Positions 63,854 through 64,000 of a stretch of 64,000 bases of DNA are shown piece after piece. The translations under genes and the position numbers were made by a program. The notes below the pieces were generated by a model. It was given only the letters and a program-made list of their open reading frames with translations. It searched no databases and was not told the DNA's origin. The DNA lies in contig NZ_CP094527.1 of assembly GCF_022811725.1 (NCBI RefSeq), forward strand, positions 5,704,001 to 5,768,000, written 5' to 3'. This DNA comes from Mucilaginibacter sp. SMC90 (GTDB lineage: Bacteria; Bacteroidota; Bacteroidia; Sphingobacteriales; Sphingobacteriaceae). The stretch's first letter is position 1; every line of letters starts with the position of its first letter.

Positions 63854-64000
63854 TTAGAATTGAGCATTAACACCGGCTGTAAATACCCGTGATAACGGAT
63901 AGGTATTGTAATCAATACGCAGCACGTTGTCGCCTATGGCGTTAGCTGCCGGATCAGAACCGGTGTATTTGGTAATCGTGAACAGGTTTTGCCCTGTTAT
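63854..64000 (-). CDS. SusC-type TonB-dependent transporter, C-terminal end
   Basis: The last 48 codons are visible: ITGQNLFTITKYTGSDPAAN ... YPLSRVFTAGVNAQF. This is the usual SusC C-terminus, with NLFTITKYTGSDPE-like strand and a terminal Phe for outer-membrane assembly. The rest lies outside the window to the right. It pairs with the SusD gene 21 nt downstream. Confidence 0.92.
   Translation of the reverse strand: MTGQNLFTITKYTGSDPAANAIGDNVLRIDYNTYPLSRVFTAGVNAQF

Noticed and set aside
1..64000. CRISPR array or other regularly spaced repeats
   Set aside because: No repeat-spacer pattern was found; the only regular short repeats are the IS21 end repeats.

Overview
The window is chromosomal DNA of a Bacteroidota bacterium, most likely family Sphingobacteriaceae (Mucilaginibacter- or Pedobacter-like). 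The basis is SusC/SusD pairs, a FecR/ECF sigma pair, LytS/LytTR two-component systems, DUF4249 and DUF3823 proteins, quinol:cytochrome c oxidoreductase (alternative complex III) genes, promoters of the TAnnTTTG type and the near absence of Shine-Dalgarno sites. Species assignment is inference. No rRNA, no intact tRNA and no CRISPR array was seen.

Region by region. (1) 0-3 kb: two small secreted NTF2/DUF4440-like proteins and a LytS/LytTR pair. (2) 3.9-11 kb: a peptide-export locus. It holds three small genes with Gly-Gly leaders, an HlyD-type adaptor, a C39-peptidase ABC exporter, a convergent TolC and two Xre regulators. (3) 11.4-16.2 kb: a 1232-residue hybrid histidine kinase and a lone receiver protein. 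(4) 16.9-23.2 kb: an accessory island, visibly richer in G+C. A plus-strand pair (257-aa protein and an ApeA-like HEPN protein) converges on a minus-strand trio (DpnII/MboI-like nuclease, pentapeptide-like membrane protein, HEPN-like 405-aa protein). Three of the five genes carry a single lesion: an in-frame stop or a frameshift. (5) 23.3-28.1 kb: a terminator behind a tRNA-like scrap, an AraC-FtsX fusion gene, three stacked tRNA 3' remnants and a decayed tyrosine integrase.

(6) 28.6-39 kb: a polysaccharide-utilisation locus (FecR, SusC with STN domain, SusD, DUF3823 protein, PA14-bearing GH3), with its likely ECF sigma gene at the distal end. (7) 39-46.5 kb: a gene remnant, an AraC regulator, two small exported proteins, a TonB receptor/DUF4249 pair and a second LytS/LytTR pair. 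(8) 46.7-53 kb: an IS21-family element joining the 3' stump of an FAD monooxygenase to the 3' end of an ActF-like gene. ActF-like and ActD-like genes form a partial alternative complex III cluster with two FNR-type boxes and a TetR gene with matching operators. (9) 53.4-60.1 kb: a lipoprotein, a GH116 enzyme, a DUF6624 protein, and a cupin/GNAT operon divergent from a MocR-type regulator. (10) 60.5-64 kb: a second SusC/SusD cluster with a sulfatase.

The best candidates for something new are the three-peptide export locus, with duplicated 5' leaders and a shared peptide skeleton, and the convergent HEPN/nuclease island. The FNR/TetR-controlled partial complex III cluster comes next.
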